DNA of 64,000 nucleotides from assembly GCF_001748085.1 (NCBI RefSeq), contig NZ_BBZK01000009.1:1-64000 (forward strand), written 5' to 3'. This DNA comes from Streptomyces sp. TP-A0874 (GTDB lineage Bacteria > Actinomycetota > Actinomycetes > Streptomycetales > Streptomycetaceae). The notes under the pieces are model-generated. The model saw only the letters and a program-made list of their open reading frames with translations, made no database searches and had not been told where the DNA came from. This document shows, piece by piece, positions 34,970-43,221 of this stretch (the stretch's first letter is position 1; each line of letters opens with the position of its first letter). A program made the translations under genes and the position numbers.

Positions 34970-36433
34970 TCAGGCCGGGGCCGCGGGGTGTTCCACCGTT
35001 TCGCCCCGCTCGGCGCGTTCCACCTCCACCCGGCTTCGGGCGGAGCGCAGTGCCGGGATGGCGGCCGCGGTGGCCGCGGAGACGAGCGCCATGGCGATGC
35101 CGACGAGCAGCGCGGTGCGGAAACCGGCCTCCGAAGTGAGGGTACGGCCGCCCGCGGTGGTGGTCATATGAGCGAGGACGACGCCGATGACCGCGGCCCC
35201 GACCGAGGTGCCCAGGGAGCGCATCAGGGTGTTGAAGCCGTTGGCCGAGGCGGTCTCGGAGTGCGGCACGGAGCCCATGATGAGGGCGGGCATGGAGCCG
35301 TAGGCCAGCCCCACCCCGCTGTTGATCACCATGAGCGCGAGCATGATGCCCCATGCCGAGCCCATCAGGGCGAGGGAGAGGCCGTAGCCCGCGGCGATGA
35401 CCAGGGCTCCGCTGATCAGGGTGGTCCTGGGTCCCCTGGCGTCGGTCAGCCTCCCCCCGAGCGGGGAGACCAGCATCATCATGATGCCGCCGGGCGCCAT
35501 CCAGAGGCCGGATTCCAGCAGGGACTGCCCCAGCCCGTAGCCGGTGCTCCGGGGGAACTGCAGGAGCTGCGGCATGACGAGCATGCCGGCGTACATCGCG
35601 AAGCCGGTCGACACCGAGGCCACGTTGGTCAGCAGCACCCGGGGGCGGGCCGTCGAGCGCAGGTCGACCAGTGGGGCGGGGGTGCGGAGCTCCCAGGCAC
35701 CCCAGGCCGGAAGCACCAGGACGGCGGCGGCGAACAGGCCCAGCGTGGTGACGGAGGACCAGCCCCAGTCCGCACCCTTGGAGACCGCCAGGAGCAGGCA
35801 GACCAGGCCTGCGCCGAGCCCCAGAGCGCCGGGCAGGTCGAAGCGCTGCCCGCGGGCGGCGGCCGGGACCTCCGGGACCAGCGAGCCGATCAGCACCGCG
35901 ATCAGTACCGCCAGGACGGCTGACCCCCAGAAGAGGACACGCCAGTTGGCGTACTGCGCGACCGCGGCGGCGAGCGGCAGCCCGAGCCCTCCGCCGATCC
36001 CCATGGAGGCGCTGACCAGGGCGATCGAGGAGCTGAGCTTCTCTGCGGGGACGACGTCGCGCAGCAGGGCGATCCCCAGCGGGACCATGCCCATGCCCAT
36101 GCCCTGGAGCCCCCGCCCGATGATCATGGGCAGGACGGTGGAAGCGAGCGCGCACACCACCGAACCGACGATCAGCGGGACGGAGCAGGCCAGCAGCATG
36201 CGCCGCTTGCCCAGCAGGTCGCCGAGTCGACCGGTGACCGGGACGCATACGGCGGACACCAGCAGGGTGACGGTGACCACCCAGGTGGCGTTGGACGGGC
36301 TGGTGTCCAACAGACCCGGCAGGAGCGGCAGGAGCGGGGTGACGAGCGTCTGCATGATCGCCGCTGTCGTGCCCGCGAGCGCGAGGACGGCGATCACGCC
36401 GGTCGCGCGGGAGGAGTCGTCTGTCTGCTTCAC
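34970..36433 (-). CDS. DHA2-family (14-segment) drug exporter
   Basis: 487 residues. The first helices are followed by NATWVVTVTLLVSAVCVPVT and GRLGDLLGKRRML, the DHA2 motif A. MGMGMVPLGIALLRDVVP and VSASMGIGGGLGLPLAA (motif C, typical of antiporters) follow. The GTG at 36433 has a GAAGGAG site. It is divergent from the P450-TetR operon, sharing a 126-bp promoter gap with a palindrome, so TetR probably regulates it. It likely exports the cluster product or a xenobiotic. Confidence 0.87.
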   Translation of the reverse strand: MKQTDDSSRATGVIAVLALAGTTAAIMQTLVTPLLPLLPGLLDTSPSNATWVVTVTLLVSAVCVPVTGRLGDLLGKRRMLLACSVPLIVGSVVCALASTVLPMIIGRGLQGMGMGMVPLGIALLRDVVPAEKLSSSIALVSASMGIGGGLGLPLAAAVAQYANWRVLFWGSAVLAVLIAVLIGSLVPEVPAAARGQRFDLPGALGLGAGLVCLLLAVSKGADWGWSSVTTLGLFAAAVLVLPAWGAWELRTPAPLVDLRSTARPRVLLTNVASVSTGFAMYAGMLVMPQLLQFPRSTGYGLGQSLLESGLWMAPGGIMMMLVSPLGGRLTDARGPRTTLISGALVIAAGYGLSLALMGSAWGIMLALMVINSGVGLAYGSMPALIMGSVPHSETASANGFNTLMRSLGTSVGAAVIGVVLAHMTTTAGGRTLTSEAGFRTALLVGIAMALVSAATAAAIPALRSARSRVEVERAERGETVEHPAAPA

Positions 36434-36471
36434 CGTTCGGTCTCCTTCGGGCCATTGGACAGCCGGGCCAT

Positions 36472-36493
36472 TTAAGTCAGTCGATTGACTTAA
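36472..36493. promoter_or_regulatory. TetR-type operator palindrome
   Basis: TTAAGTCA and TGACTTAA form an 8-bp inverted repeat with a 6-bp centre. A further half-site (TCGTTTGACTGA, about 36503-36514) resembles the right half. It lies midway between the divergent exporter and P450 starts. The TetR protein encoded two frames downstream is the obvious binder; release by a ligand would open both operons. Confidence 0.75.
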
Positions 36494-36559
36494 CGTACCG
36501 GAGTCGTTTGACTGATCCCCGGTCACCCCCCGACACGAGTGCGGCCACAGGAGGTTTTC

Positions 36560-37780
36560 GTGACAGACACGGACACGACGCAGGCGCTGCCGTATCCGCT
36601 GAAGGCACCGTCGGCGCTGGCACCACCCGAGCCCTGGGAGACCTTGCGCCAGAGCTGTCCCGTCGCCCGGGTGACCCTGCCCAGCGGGGACGAGGCGGCG
36701 CTGCTGACCCGGTACGCGGACGTGCGCACGGCGCTGTCGGACCCACGGTTCAGCCGGGAGGGCCTCGCCCGCCCGGACGCGGCCCGGGTCTCGGCCGGCG
36801 GGTCCGAGGGGATCTTCAACAGCCCGATGGCGCGGACCCTCAACGAGGTGGGGCAGGCACGGTGGCGGTCGATGGTCGGCAAGTACTTCACGGCCAAACG
36901 CATGGCGGCGCTCCGCCCCGACATGGAGGCCGTGGCCGGCCGCCTCGTGGACGCCATGACGGAACGCGGAGCCCCGGCGGACCTGGTGGCGGGGCTCGCC
37001 TTCCCCCTCCCGGTCTACGTGATCTGCCGGATGCTCGGCGTACCCGAGAGCGATTGTGAACTGTTCAAGGGCTGGTCGGACACGTTCCTGAACACCACTC
37101 GTTACACGCGGGCCGAAACGGAGGCGGCATACCGGGAGTTCGCCGCCTACATGGCGGCCCTGGTCCGGGAGAAGCGCGCCGAGCCGGGCGAGGACCTGAT
37201 CAGTGTGCTGCTGACCGGCGACGGCGGGGCGGGTGAGCCGATGCCCGAGGACGCCCTGGTCGCCACGGGCCAGGCGCTGCTGCTCGCCGGCCACGAGACA
37301 ACCGTGGGCTTCATCTCGCTGATGGTGGCGCACCTGCTGTCCGACCGGAGTCGCTGGGAACGGCTGCTGGCCGAGCCGTCCCTGATCCGGCACGCCGTCG
37401 AGGAGAGCCTGCGTTTCGACCCCAACGGCAGCAGCTTCGGCATGCTCCGCTACACCCACGAGGACGTCGAACTCTCCGGCCGGGTGGTGACCGCGGGCAC
37501 CACGGTGGTGTGCAGCATGGCGGCTGCCAACCGGGACGAGACCGCTTGGGAGAACGCCGGTGAGATGGACCTCTCCCGCAGCCCCAACCGCCACCTCACC
37601 TTCGGCGCCGGCCCGCACTCCTGCCTCGGCCAGCCGCTGGCCCGCACCGAGTTGCAGGTCGTCCTGGGCGTCCTGCTCAATCGGCTGCCGACCCTGCGGC
37701 TGGCCGTGGACGCCGCAGAACTCCGCGCCCAGGACGGCCTGCTCACCGCGCCCCTACGCGAACTGCCGGTGGCCTGGTGA
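36560..37780 (+). CDS. Cytochrome P450 (CYP105-like)
   Basis: 406 residues from GTG 36560, which follows ACAGGAGG. It has a normal I-helix (LLLAGHETTVGF), the ExxR pair EESLRFD, and the haem loop FGAGPHSCLGQPLARTEL. It is a soluble class I P450 that needs ferredoxin and reductase, both encoded just downstream. CYP105-type enzymes in Streptomyces hydroxylate secondary metabolites or foreign compounds. Its stop overlaps the TetR start (GTGA). Confidence 0.92.
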   Translation: MTDTDTTQALPYPLKAPSALAPPEPWETLRQSCPVARVTLPSGDEAALLTRYADVRTALSDPRFSREGLARPDAARVSAGGSEGIFNSPMARTLNEVGQARWRSMVGKYFTAKRMAALRPDMEAVAGRLVDAMTERGAPADLVAGLAFPLPVYVICRMLGVPESDCELFKGWSDTFLNTTRYTRAETEAAYREFAAYMAALVREKRAEPGEDLISVLLTGDGGAGEPMPEDALVATGQALLLAGHETTVGFISLMVAHLLSDRSRWERLLAEPSLIRHAVEESLRFDPNGSSFGMLRYTHEDVELSGRVVTAGTTVVCSMAAANRDETAWENAGEMDLSRSPNRHLTFGAGPHSCLGQPLARTELQVVLGVLLNRLPTLRLAVDAAELRAQDGLLTAPLRELPVAW

Positions 37781-38442
37781 ACGCGGGCACGCCGCAGAGC
37801 GGCGCACGCTCGGACCGGGCCGCCGCCACCCGTGAAGCGATCATGACGGCCGCGGAGCGGCTCTTCGCCGAGAACGGGCTGTCGGCCGTCTCCCACCGAC
37901 AGATCAGCGACGCGGCCGGACAGCGCAACGTCACCGCTGTCAGCTACCACTTCGGAAGCAAGACCGACCTCGTACGGGCGATCATGACCCGCCACGGCGA
38001 ACCCGTCGACCTCATCCGACACCGCTACGCGGCGGAGGCCGAGGGCAGCGAGGACGTCCGGGTGTGGGTCGGCGCGCTGGTGCGGCCGGTGACGGAGCAC
38101 CTCGCCTCGCTCGGCGTCCCCTCCTGGAACGCCCGGCTGTCCGCGCAGGTGATGACCGACCCGCAGATGCGCGCCCTGACGGTCGAGGAGGCGCTGCACC
38201 GGCCGTACTTAAGGCAGATCCTGGACGGCCTCGGCCGCTGTCTGGCGCACCTGCCGGCCGAGGTCCGCGCGGCCCGCGGCGACATGGCCCGGCACCTGAT
38301 CATCCATGTCTGCGCCGACCGCGAACGCGCGCTGGCCGAGGGGAGCGCGCTGCTGCACGGCTCCTGGGAGAAGACGGCCGACGCCCTGACGGACGCGATC
38401 TTCGGGCTGCTGACCGCACCGACCACCGCCTCCCGGCCCTGA
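37777..38442 (+). CDS. TetR-family regulator
   Basis: 221 residues. The N-terminal HTH spans about 18-63 (AIMTAAERLFAENGLSAVSHRQISDAAG, then VSYHFGSKTDLV). The C-terminal ligand pocket is not assignable. It sits inside the operon it likely controls, and the palindrome at 36472-36493 is its probable site. Co-translation with the first P450 through a 4-nt overlap suggests feedback control. Confidence 0.9.
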   Translation: MNAGTPQSGARSDRAAATREAIMTAAERLFAENGLSAVSHRQISDAAGQRNVTAVSYHFGSKTDLVRAIMTRHGEPVDLIRHRYAAEAEGSEDVRVWVGALVRPVTEHLASLGVPSWNARLSAQVMTDPQMRALTVEEALHRPYLRQILDGLGRCLAHLPAEVRAARGDMARHLIIHVCADRERALAEGSALLHGSWEKTADALTDAIFGLLTAPTTASRP

Positions 38443-38475
38443 CCGGGTGCACCACCGAAAGGAGAACCACGGAAG

Positions 38476-38676
38476 ATGAAGATCAGTGTGGACGAGGAGA
38501 AGTGCTGCGGCGCCGGACAGTGCGTCATGATCGCGCCGGAGGTGTTCGACCAGCGTGAGGAGGACGGCATCGTCGTCCTCCTCGACGAGGCGCCGCCCCA
38601 TGACCAACACGAGGCCGTGCGCGAGTCCGCGGACGTGTGCCCGGCCGCCGCGATCCACCTCAGCGAGGGCGCGTGA
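38476..38676 (+). CDS. 3Fe-4S ferredoxin, P450 partner
   Basis: 66 residues. The cluster ligands are C10, C16 and C54 (CCGAGQC and DVCPAAAI), with A13 where a 4Fe-4S ferredoxin would have Cys. This is the Fdx type that serves CYP105 enzymes. AAGGAG precedes the ATG. Its stop overlaps the reductase start (GTGA). Confidence 0.92.
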   Translation: MKISVDEEKCCGAGQCVMIAPEVFDQREEDGIVVLLDEAPPHDQHEAVRESADVCPAAAIHLSEGA

Positions 38677-39890
38677 ACGCTGTCGACAGCGTGCTGGTGG
38701 CCGGCGCCTCCGCCGCCGGCCTCAGTACCGTGGAGGCCCTGCGGCGTAAGGGCTACCAGGGCCGGATCACCGTACTGGACGCCGCGGCCGGGCCGCCCTA
38801 CGACCGCCCACCGCTCTCCAAGCAGGTGCTCTCCGGCGCCTGGCAGCCCGAACGCGCCCACCTGCGCACTCCGGCGGCGCTCGACGCGTTGGACGCGCGG
38901 TTCCTGTTCGGCGACGCCGCCACCGGCCTCGACGTGGTGGAACGCACCATCCGCACCGCGTCCGGGCGTCTCCTGAGCGCCCAGGCCGTCGTGCTCGCCA
39001 CCGGCCTGCGTCCGCGCACTCTGCCCGGCCAGGAACCCCTGCCCGGCGTCCACCTGCTCCGCACCCTCGACCAGGCCCGGGAGCTGCGCCGGGAGCTCGC
39101 GGCCGCGCGCCGGATCGTCGTCGTGGGCAACGGGGTCCTGGGCTCCGAGATCGCCGCGACCTGCGCCGGGCTCGGGCTCGACACCACCCTGGTGGGGATC
39201 CAGGCTGCCCCGATGGCGGAACAGTTCGGTCCGCGGATCGCCGGGCTCCTGGCCTGCCTGCACACCCGGAACGGCGTACGGCTGGTCAACGGCGGCGTCG
39301 GCGGCGTTCTCACCCACCGGCAGGGCCGGGTCAGCGGCGTCCGACTGCGGTCGGGACAGCTGCTGCCGGCCGACCTCGTCGTGGTCGCCATCGGCTGTGT
39401 GCCCGCCACCGACTGGCTGGCCGCCAGCGGCCTGCGGCTCGACGACGGAGTGGTGTGCGACAGCGGCTGCCGGGCCGCACCCGGCATCTACGCGGCCGGT
39501 GACGTCGCCCGTTTCCACCACGGCGGACTCGGCACCCACCTGCGGCTGGAGAACCGCACCAACGCCACCGCGCAGGCCGGCGTGGTCGCCGCGAACATCC
39601 TCGGCGCCGACCTCCCCTACGCGCCCGTCCCGTACTTCTGGACCGACCAGTTCGGGGTGCGGATCCAGCTCTTCGGCACCCCTGCGGCCGATGCCGAGGT
39701 CACCATCGCCGAGGGCGGGGCGGACGGTTCGCCGGACGACCGCTTCGTCGCCCGCTTCGAGGCGGCGGGCCGCCTCACCGCCGTCCTGGGCTGGAACATG
39801 CCCAAGCAGGCCCGGCTGCACAGCAGGTCCCTCGCCGCTCCCGCCCCCCGACCGAGTGCCACGGCGCACCCCGCTTCCACACGGCCCTGA
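38673..39890 (+). CDS. FAD-dependent ferredoxin reductase
   Basis: 405 residues. The N-terminal FAD site is VLVAGASAAGLSTVEALRRK, the NAD(P)H site IVVVGNGVLGSEIAATCAGL near 148-167, and the late FAD contact GIYAAGDVARFHH. It moves electrons from NAD(P)H to the ferredoxin for the P450s. The GTG start at 38673 is set by overlap with the ferredoxin stop; the frame upstream is a shadow. Confidence 0.92.
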   Translation: MNAVDSVLVAGASAAGLSTVEALRRKGYQGRITVLDAAAGPPYDRPPLSKQVLSGAWQPERAHLRTPAALDALDARFLFGDAATGLDVVERTIRTASGRLLSAQAVVLATGLRPRTLPGQEPLPGVHLLRTLDQARELRRELAAARRIVVVGNGVLGSEIAATCAGLGLDTTLVGIQAAPMAEQFGPRIAGLLACLHTRNGVRLVNGGVGGVLTHRQGRVSGVRLRSGQLLPADLVVVAIGCVPATDWLAASGLRLDDGVVCDSGCRAAPGIYAAGDVARFHHGGLGTHLRLENRTNATAQAGVVAANILGADLPYAPVPYFWTDQFGVRIQLFGTPAADAEVTIAEGGADGSPDDRFVARFEAAGRLTAVLGWNMPKQARLHSRSLAAPAPRPSATAHPASTRP

Positions 39891-39953
39891 TCGCGGCTCC
39901 GTGCCACCGGTAGACCGGCCCCGGGAGGGGCCGCCGACTGTCGAAGGACGAAC

Positions 39954-41189
39954 ATGACCAGCACCCCCCGGCCTGACACCCTCTCCGCCGACGCCCCCGA
40001 CTTCCCCCACCCCCGGGCGGCCGGCTGCCCGTTCGGTCTCTCGCCCCGGATGCGGGCCCTCGGTGACCGCGGGCCGGTCAGCCGGGTCACCTCCTGGGGC
40101 GGCAGCACCCCCTGGGTGGTCACCAGCCACGCCGAACAGAAGGCCCTGCTGGCCGACCCGCGGCTCAGCGCCAACTTCGCCAATCCTGGCTTCCCCAGCC
40201 CCGTCGACCCCGCGAGAGCGCACAGCGGCTCGGCCGACATGAGCTTCGTCGGGATGGACGACCCGGAGCACGCCCGACTGCGCCGCATGGTCAGCGGAGC
40301 GTTCACCATCAAGCGCGTCGAGGCGCTGCGCCCCGCCGTGCAGCGGATGACCGACGAGTTCATCGACCGCATGCTCGCCGGTCCCAGGCCCGCGGACCTG
40401 GTTCAGGCGCTCGCGCTGCCGATCCCCTCCCTGGTCATCTCGGAACTGCTCGGCGTCCCCTATCAGGACCACGACTTCTTCCAGACCAACAGCAAGACCA
40501 TCGTCTCCTCCGTCGCCGACGCCGAGTCCCGACAGGCCGCCCACACCGCTCTCGCCGCCTACCTCGACGAGCTGGTCGCCAAGAAGGCCGCCGAGCCCGG
40601 CGACGACCTCCTCTCCCAACTCGCCCGGCGGGTGCGGGACGGCGAGCTGTCCCGCGGGCAGGCGGCGGCCATGGGGGTACTGCTGCTCCTCGGCGGACAC
40701 GAGACCACCGCGAACATGATCACTCTGGGTACCCTGCTCCTCCTGGACCACCCCGAGCAGCTCGCCGCCGTCCGCGACACCGAGGACCCGAAGGTGGTGG
40801 CCGCGGCGGTCGAGGAGTTGCTGCGCTACCTGTCCATCGTCCATCTCGGCCGGCGCCGCACGGCCTTGGAGGACATCGAAGTCGCGGGGCAGACCATCCG
40901 GGCCGGTGACGGCATCATCCTGCTGAGCGAACTCGCCAACCGCGACCCGCGCGTCTTCCCCGATCCCGACACCCTGGACACCACCCGCAACGCCCGCCCG
41001 CACCTCGCCTTCGGGGCCGGAACCCACCACTGCGTCGGCCAGCCCCTGGCCCGTATGGAACTCCAGGTCGTCTACCCCACCCTCTTCCGCCGCATCCCCA
41101 CGCTGCGCACCGCCGTCCCCCTGGACGAGATCCCCTTCAAGCACGACGCGGTCATCTACGGCGTCCACGAGCTGCCCGTCACCTGGTAG
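39954..41189 (+). CDS. Cytochrome P450 (CYP105-like), third in the region
   Basis: 411 residues. I-helix LLGGHETTANMI, ExxR pair VEELLRYLS, haem loop FGAGTHHCVGQPLARMEL. The N-terminus begins with a proline-rich segment and FPHPRAAGCPFG, typical of CYP105. It starts 64 bp after the reductase stop and shares its transcript. All catalytic elements look intact. Confidence 0.92.
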   Translation: MTSTPRPDTLSADAPDFPHPRAAGCPFGLSPRMRALGDRGPVSRVTSWGGSTPWVVTSHAEQKALLADPRLSANFANPGFPSPVDPARAHSGSADMSFVGMDDPEHARLRRMVSGAFTIKRVEALRPAVQRMTDEFIDRMLAGPRPADLVQALALPIPSLVISELLGVPYQDHDFFQTNSKTIVSSVADAESRQAAHTALAAYLDELVAKKAAEPGDDLLSQLARRVRDGELSRGQAAAMGVLLLLGGHETTANMITLGTLLLLDHPEQLAAVRDTEDPKVVAAAVEELLRYLSIVHLGRRRTALEDIEVAGQTIRAGDGIILLSELANRDPRVFPDPDTLDTTRNARPHLAFGAGTHHCVGQPLARMELQVVYPTLFRRIPTLRTAVPLDEIPFKHDAVIYGVHELPVTW

Positions 41190-41278
41190 CCGCCGGCCGA
41201 GCCCTCCGCCGAACCGCCGCCGGGACTCCGGGTTCCTTTTCCGCGCGGACACATCCGAACCGACTCCGCCCAACCCCT

Positions 41279-41308
41279 GCTCACCTAAGGGTTGTCCCAT
41301 AGGTGAGC
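41279..41308. terminator. Hairpin between convergent genes
   Basis: Arms GCTCACCTA and TAGGTGAGC enclose a 12-nt loop. It lies between the end of the P450 operon and the end of the second ATP-grasp gene. A run of GGCGGAC repeats follows near 41382-41402 without a clear role. Confidence 0.65.
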
Positions 41309-41533
41309 CGAAAACGCCCTGCCCGTCACGCGGCAGGCGCACACGGCCCGGCCAGCGGCACCATCCGCTACAGAGGCCGGGCGGCGGACGGCGGACGGCG
41401 GACGAGACCACCACGGGAGCCGCCACGGCGCGTCGCAAGACGGAGACGCACCCGCGTACCGGGCGCGTTCGGAGTGCGCTGACAGTGCGGCGAGGCGCCG
41501 TGGCCGTGCGTGCCAGAGGTGACGGGACGGTGC

Positions 41534-42781
41534 CTATCCCGTGGCCACCGGCTGCCGGCGCGGCTCCACACAGAGGGTGACCCGCCGGTACGCCTCCTCG
41601 GCCCGCTGCTGGGCGAGTTCGGCGGTGTGTGCGGTGACGATCAGGAAGCCGGCCCGGGCGGTGAACGTGTCGCCCTCCGGCGGCAGCAGGACCTCCTCGC
41701 CGATCTCGCGCTGCCAGACCACCTGCCGCAGCCACGGCGCCCGGGCGGCGAAGTCCTTGTCGAAGTGGCGGGCGGTGATGGTGCCGGAGACCGCCGGATA
41801 GAGCATGCGGATCGCGGCCGCCTGCTTCCGGGTCGGCGTCAGGTCCGGTTCCCGACCACAGGCCAGGTCCGCGGCGGCGCGCGGGAGGTCCACTCCGGTG
41901 GCCAACTGCACCAGATGCCCTATGAGATCGCCCCCTATCCGGGCGTTGACCTCGATGAGCCTCGGCACGCCGTCCACCAGCCGCAGTTCGACGTGTTGGA
42001 TCCCGTCTCTGACCCCGAGCGCCTCGATGGCCGCGGCGGCGACCGGGGCGACCGTGCTGAGCAGGGGATCGCTCGCGTCCACCGAGTGGGCGACCTCCTC
42101 GAAGTACGGGGGGAAGCCGACGGTCTTGCGGGTGACCGCCACCGCGATGGTGTGCCCGCCCCGGGTCACGCACTCGACGCTGACCTCCGGCCCGTCGAGG
42201 TACTCCTCGATCAGCACCCCGCCGCTCTCGGTGCTCTGGCTCGCGCCCGCCGCCGCGAACGCGTAGGCGGCGGGCAGTTCCTCGGGCCGGTCGACGCGGA
42301 TGACGCCGATGCTCGCGGCGTGCGCGGCGGGTTTCACGACCACCGGGTAGCCGATCGACTCCGCCGCGGCGGCGGCCGCGGCGGGTGTGGCCACGGCCAC
42401 CGAGACCGCGGATGGCACCTCGTGGCCGGCGAACAGCGCCCTGGAGGTCGCCTTGTTGCGGCAGGCGCGCATCACCTCCGGCGGCGTGGCCGGCAGTCCA
42501 AGCTCCTCACACAGGCGGGCGACCGGCACCAGGAACCACTCAGTCCAGGTCACCGCCCCGGCCACCTCGTGCCGGGCCGCCAGCGCCCGTCCCCCGGCCA
42601 GCAGGGCGTCCTGGTCGAAGAGGTCGACGACCTCGTGGTCCTTGATGAACGGCTGCTCCCAGGTGGGTTCGACCCCGGTGAGCAGGACGACGTCGTAGGC
42701 GGCGGCCACCTGTTCCAGGCAGTAACCGCGAGACGACTCATCACCTGCTGCGACAGCCAGGATGACCGGGCGAGAAGACAC
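41534..42781 (-). CDS. ATP-grasp ligase, carnosine-synthase/amino-acid-ligase type
   Basis: 415 residues from GTG 42781, preceded by TGGAG. The grasp part has YPVVVKPAAHAASIGVIRV (ATP lysine), VLIEEYLDGPEVSVECVTRG, and the metal site LIEVNARIGGDL (E-x-N-x-R). The C-terminal third (about 290-415) is the lid and substrate-binding extension seen in carboxylate-amine ligases. It should form an amide bond. It is transcribed alone and leftward, about 350 bp from the P450 operon end. Membership in the cluster is inferred from family and place. Confidence 0.85.
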   Translation of the reverse strand: MSSRPVILAVAAGDESSRGYCLEQVAAAYDVVLLTGVEPTWEQPFIKDHEVVDLFDQDALLAGGRALAARHEVAGAVTWTEWFLVPVARLCEELGLPATPPEVMRACRNKATSRALFAGHEVPSAVSVAVATPAAAAAAAESIGYPVVVKPAAHAASIGVIRVDRPEELPAAYAFAAAGASQSTESGGVLIEEYLDGPEVSVECVTRGGHTIAVAVTRKTVGFPPYFEEVAHSVDASDPLLSTVAPVAAAAIEALGVRDGIQHVELRLVDGVPRLIEVNARIGGDLIGHLVQLATGVDLPRAAADLACGREPDLTPTRKQAAAIRMLYPAVSGTITARHFDKDFAARAPWLRQVVWQREIGEEVLLPPEGDTFTARAGFLIVTAHTAELAQQRAEEAYRRVTLCVEPRRQPVATG

Positions 42782-43221
42782 GAGGACTCCAGACAGGATA
42801 GAGGCGACAGGATAGCGCGGAGGTAGTGAATCCGCCTGCCCTACGCAAGCACACGCAGATGGGGCGGATCCACACCACGGGGCGGCGGCGCAGCCCCCGG
42901 GATGACGTCTTACGCTCTGGAAGCCCATTCGAAAACCCCCTGGCGGCAACGGGATTGGGAGCACAGCTCGGGCCGGGGGCCGTGTCGGGCACCGGCGGCG
43001 GGCGGCGGCGGTCCCGCGGCCCGGGCCTGCCTTGCCCACCGAGCCGCGGGGGCCCGCCGCGGCTCACGTCCCTACCTGCCGACTGGCAGGCGCCGAGCGC
43101 CGGGTCTCCCCGGCTCGTCGAGCACGGTCGGCCCCCGCCGCCCCGAGGTGTGGCGCCTTCCCGACGGCAGAACCAGGCAATACGCTGAGCGCGCAGAACG
43201 GGTGTTGCTGGAGGGGGACGA
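42782..43221. promoter_or_regulatory. Divergent intergenic region
   Basis: 440 bp between the leftward ATP-grasp gene and the rightward NB-ARC gene. Frames here are GC-driven shadows. It must hold both promoters; I see no clear palindrome or boxes. Confidence 0.4.

Noticed and set aside
34174..35139. A 321-codon plus-strand frame in the A/T-rich leader
   Set aside because: It runs through the A/T-rich part, the terminator and the end of the exporter gene, has no domain or ribosome site, and its composition changes along its length.
41382..41402. Short GGCGGAC repeats as a possible array or origin
   Set aside because: Only three units in a GC-rich spacer; too short and too simple to support any special role.
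38025..42173. A 1382-codon minus-strand open frame across the ferredoxin reductase and P450 genes
   Set aside because: It is antisense to well-supported genes, with the low-complexity Gly/Arg/Val/Asp/Glu composition typical of a GC-bias shadow; no domain is seen.
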